The notes under the pieces: model-generated
Database searches by the model: none
What the model was told of the DNA's origin: nothing
The model's input: only the letters and a program-made list of their open reading frames with translations
From: a virus
Virus record (IMG/VR): IMGVR_UViG_3300037189_003127
Span: 1 to 56,547 of that record
Strand: one strand, 5' to 3'
Length of the DNA: 56,547 nucleotides
In this document: positions 56,088 to 56,547 of the stretch, piece by piece
Layout of the letters: the number at the start of each line of letters is the position of its first letter
Numbering within the stretch: position 1 is the stretch's first letter
Program-made: the position numbers and the translations under genes

Positions 56088-56547
56088 CTATCCGAATACT
56101 TGAACTGCTAGAATGTTTTGGTCTGAATCTACTGCGCTGCCACCGCCACCACCAGTTGCGTTGATAGTAACCGTTCCAGTACCGCCTGATGGGCTTAATG
56201 TTATGTTAGTTCCAGCAACAATTTGACTTACTCCACCTGTTTGAGCAACCCATTGAGTATTGTAGTTTGTTCCATCGATCTTTGAAAGAACTTGCCCAGC
56301 AGTACCACCTACGGGTACGCCTTGACCATTGGTTCCGTTAGTACCATTGGTACCATCAGTTCCGTTAGCGCCTTGCAGTCCAGTTAGACCCTGTGAACCA
56401 GTTGTGCCTTGTGAACCTGTAGTTCCCTGAAAACCAATTGCACCTTGCGCGCCTGTTGTTCCCTGGATACCAACGCTTTGAGTAATAAGAGCAAGTTGGT
56501 GGGTATTATTAAAGTTTGTTGTGCCTGTTCCGCCTGACTCTAAAAGA
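56088..56547 (-). CDS. C-terminal end of a collagen-like tail fibre protein
   Basis: Partial, entering from the right edge; TAG at 56088-56090. The visible part holds collagen-type G-x-y triplets (GIQGTTGAQGAIGFQGTTG and more, then repeated G-T-N), then V-P-V-G-G-T-A-G-Q-V-L-S-K and T-Q-W-V, and the fibre motif I-V-A-G-T-N-I-T-L-S-P. Such fibres form trimers with collagen-like shafts. Absent from this window: the N-terminus and any chaperone. Confidence 0.85.
   Translation of the reverse strand, partial: LLESGGTGTTNFNNTHQLALITQSVGIQGTTGAQGAIGFQGTTGSQGTTGSQGLTGLQGANGTDGTNGTNGTNGQGVPVGGTAGQVLSKIDGTNYNTQWVAQTGGVSQIVAGTNITLSPSGGTGTVTINATGGGGGSAVDSDQNILAVQVFG

Overview
This window is part of a tailed-phage genome (Caudoviricetes, contractile-tailed myovirus type) that very probably infects an actinobacterium. 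The contractile tail is shown by a sheath gene, a gp19-like tube gene and a P2/T4-type baseplate set (gp25-like, gpJ-like, gpI-like, gpD-like hub, LysM gpX-like, OB-fold spike). The actinobacterial host is inferred from a WhiB-like Fe-S regulator, a SpoVS-family protein, several other families common in actinophages, and one plus-strand gene whose promoter looks leaderless. GC content is moderate (about mid-40s percent by eye), which would fit low-GC aquatic actinobacteria better than mycobacteria or streptomycetes; that is inference. No integrase, repressor, tRNA or CRISPR was found. Terminase, portal and major capsid genes are not in the window and must lie outside it.

Layout: almost everything is on the minus strand, so transcription runs from the right edge to the left. 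From 56.5 to 48.4 kb come receptor-facing and decoration proteins: a collagen-like fibre cut by the window edge, four tandem glycine-rich paralogues, a GH130-like beta-propeller, a TPR protein, and a protein with a fibronectin-like domain, a run of 53 prolines and a Cys-rich tip. From 48.4 to 46.1 kb lies a putative glycan or hydroxylation cassette: a Cys-rich small protein, a prolyl-4-hydroxylase-like 2OG-Fe oxygenase, a Gnt1-type (Skp1 GlcNAc transferase family) glycosyltransferase and a DUF6065-like protein. From 46.0 to 42.4 kb are neck-type proteins and a dense cluster of tiny lysine-rich, Cys-rich and acidic genes interrupted by an endonuclease VII-like HNH gene. From 42.4 to 28.1 kb is the tail module: tail completion, sheath, tube, chaperone pair with a possible frameshift, tape measure carrying two peptidoglycan-cutting domains, and baseplate.

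From 28.1 to 11.5 kb is replication, recombination and regulation: winged-helix initiator-like protein, DnaC-like loader, DnaB-like helicase, DnaG-like primase, SNF2 helicase, MerR-like and WhiB-like regulators, a gp32-like SSB, family A DNA polymerase, RecA, an Hjc-like resolvase, a Cas4/RecB-like nuclease, RuvC and SpoVS. From 11.5 to 6.6 kb is a run of small, mostly unrecognised genes with one short plus-strand gene embedded in it. From 6.6 to 0.6 kb are zinc-binding and nucleotide-related genes (nucleotidyltransferase, HAD-like phosphatase, a TGT/DpdA-like barrel protein) ending with a B12-dependent ribonucleotide reductase. The extreme left edge switches to the plus strand, with the tail of a probable lysis gene and one small gene, converging on the reductase at a terminator hairpin.

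Many genes touch through ATGA or TAATG overlaps, so translation is probably coupled over long operons. The most interesting hypothesis is that the adjacent hydroxylase and Gnt1-like transferase make glycosylated hydroxyproline on the neighbouring 53-proline protein or on the collagen-like fibre. This is inferred from family membership and gene order and is untested.
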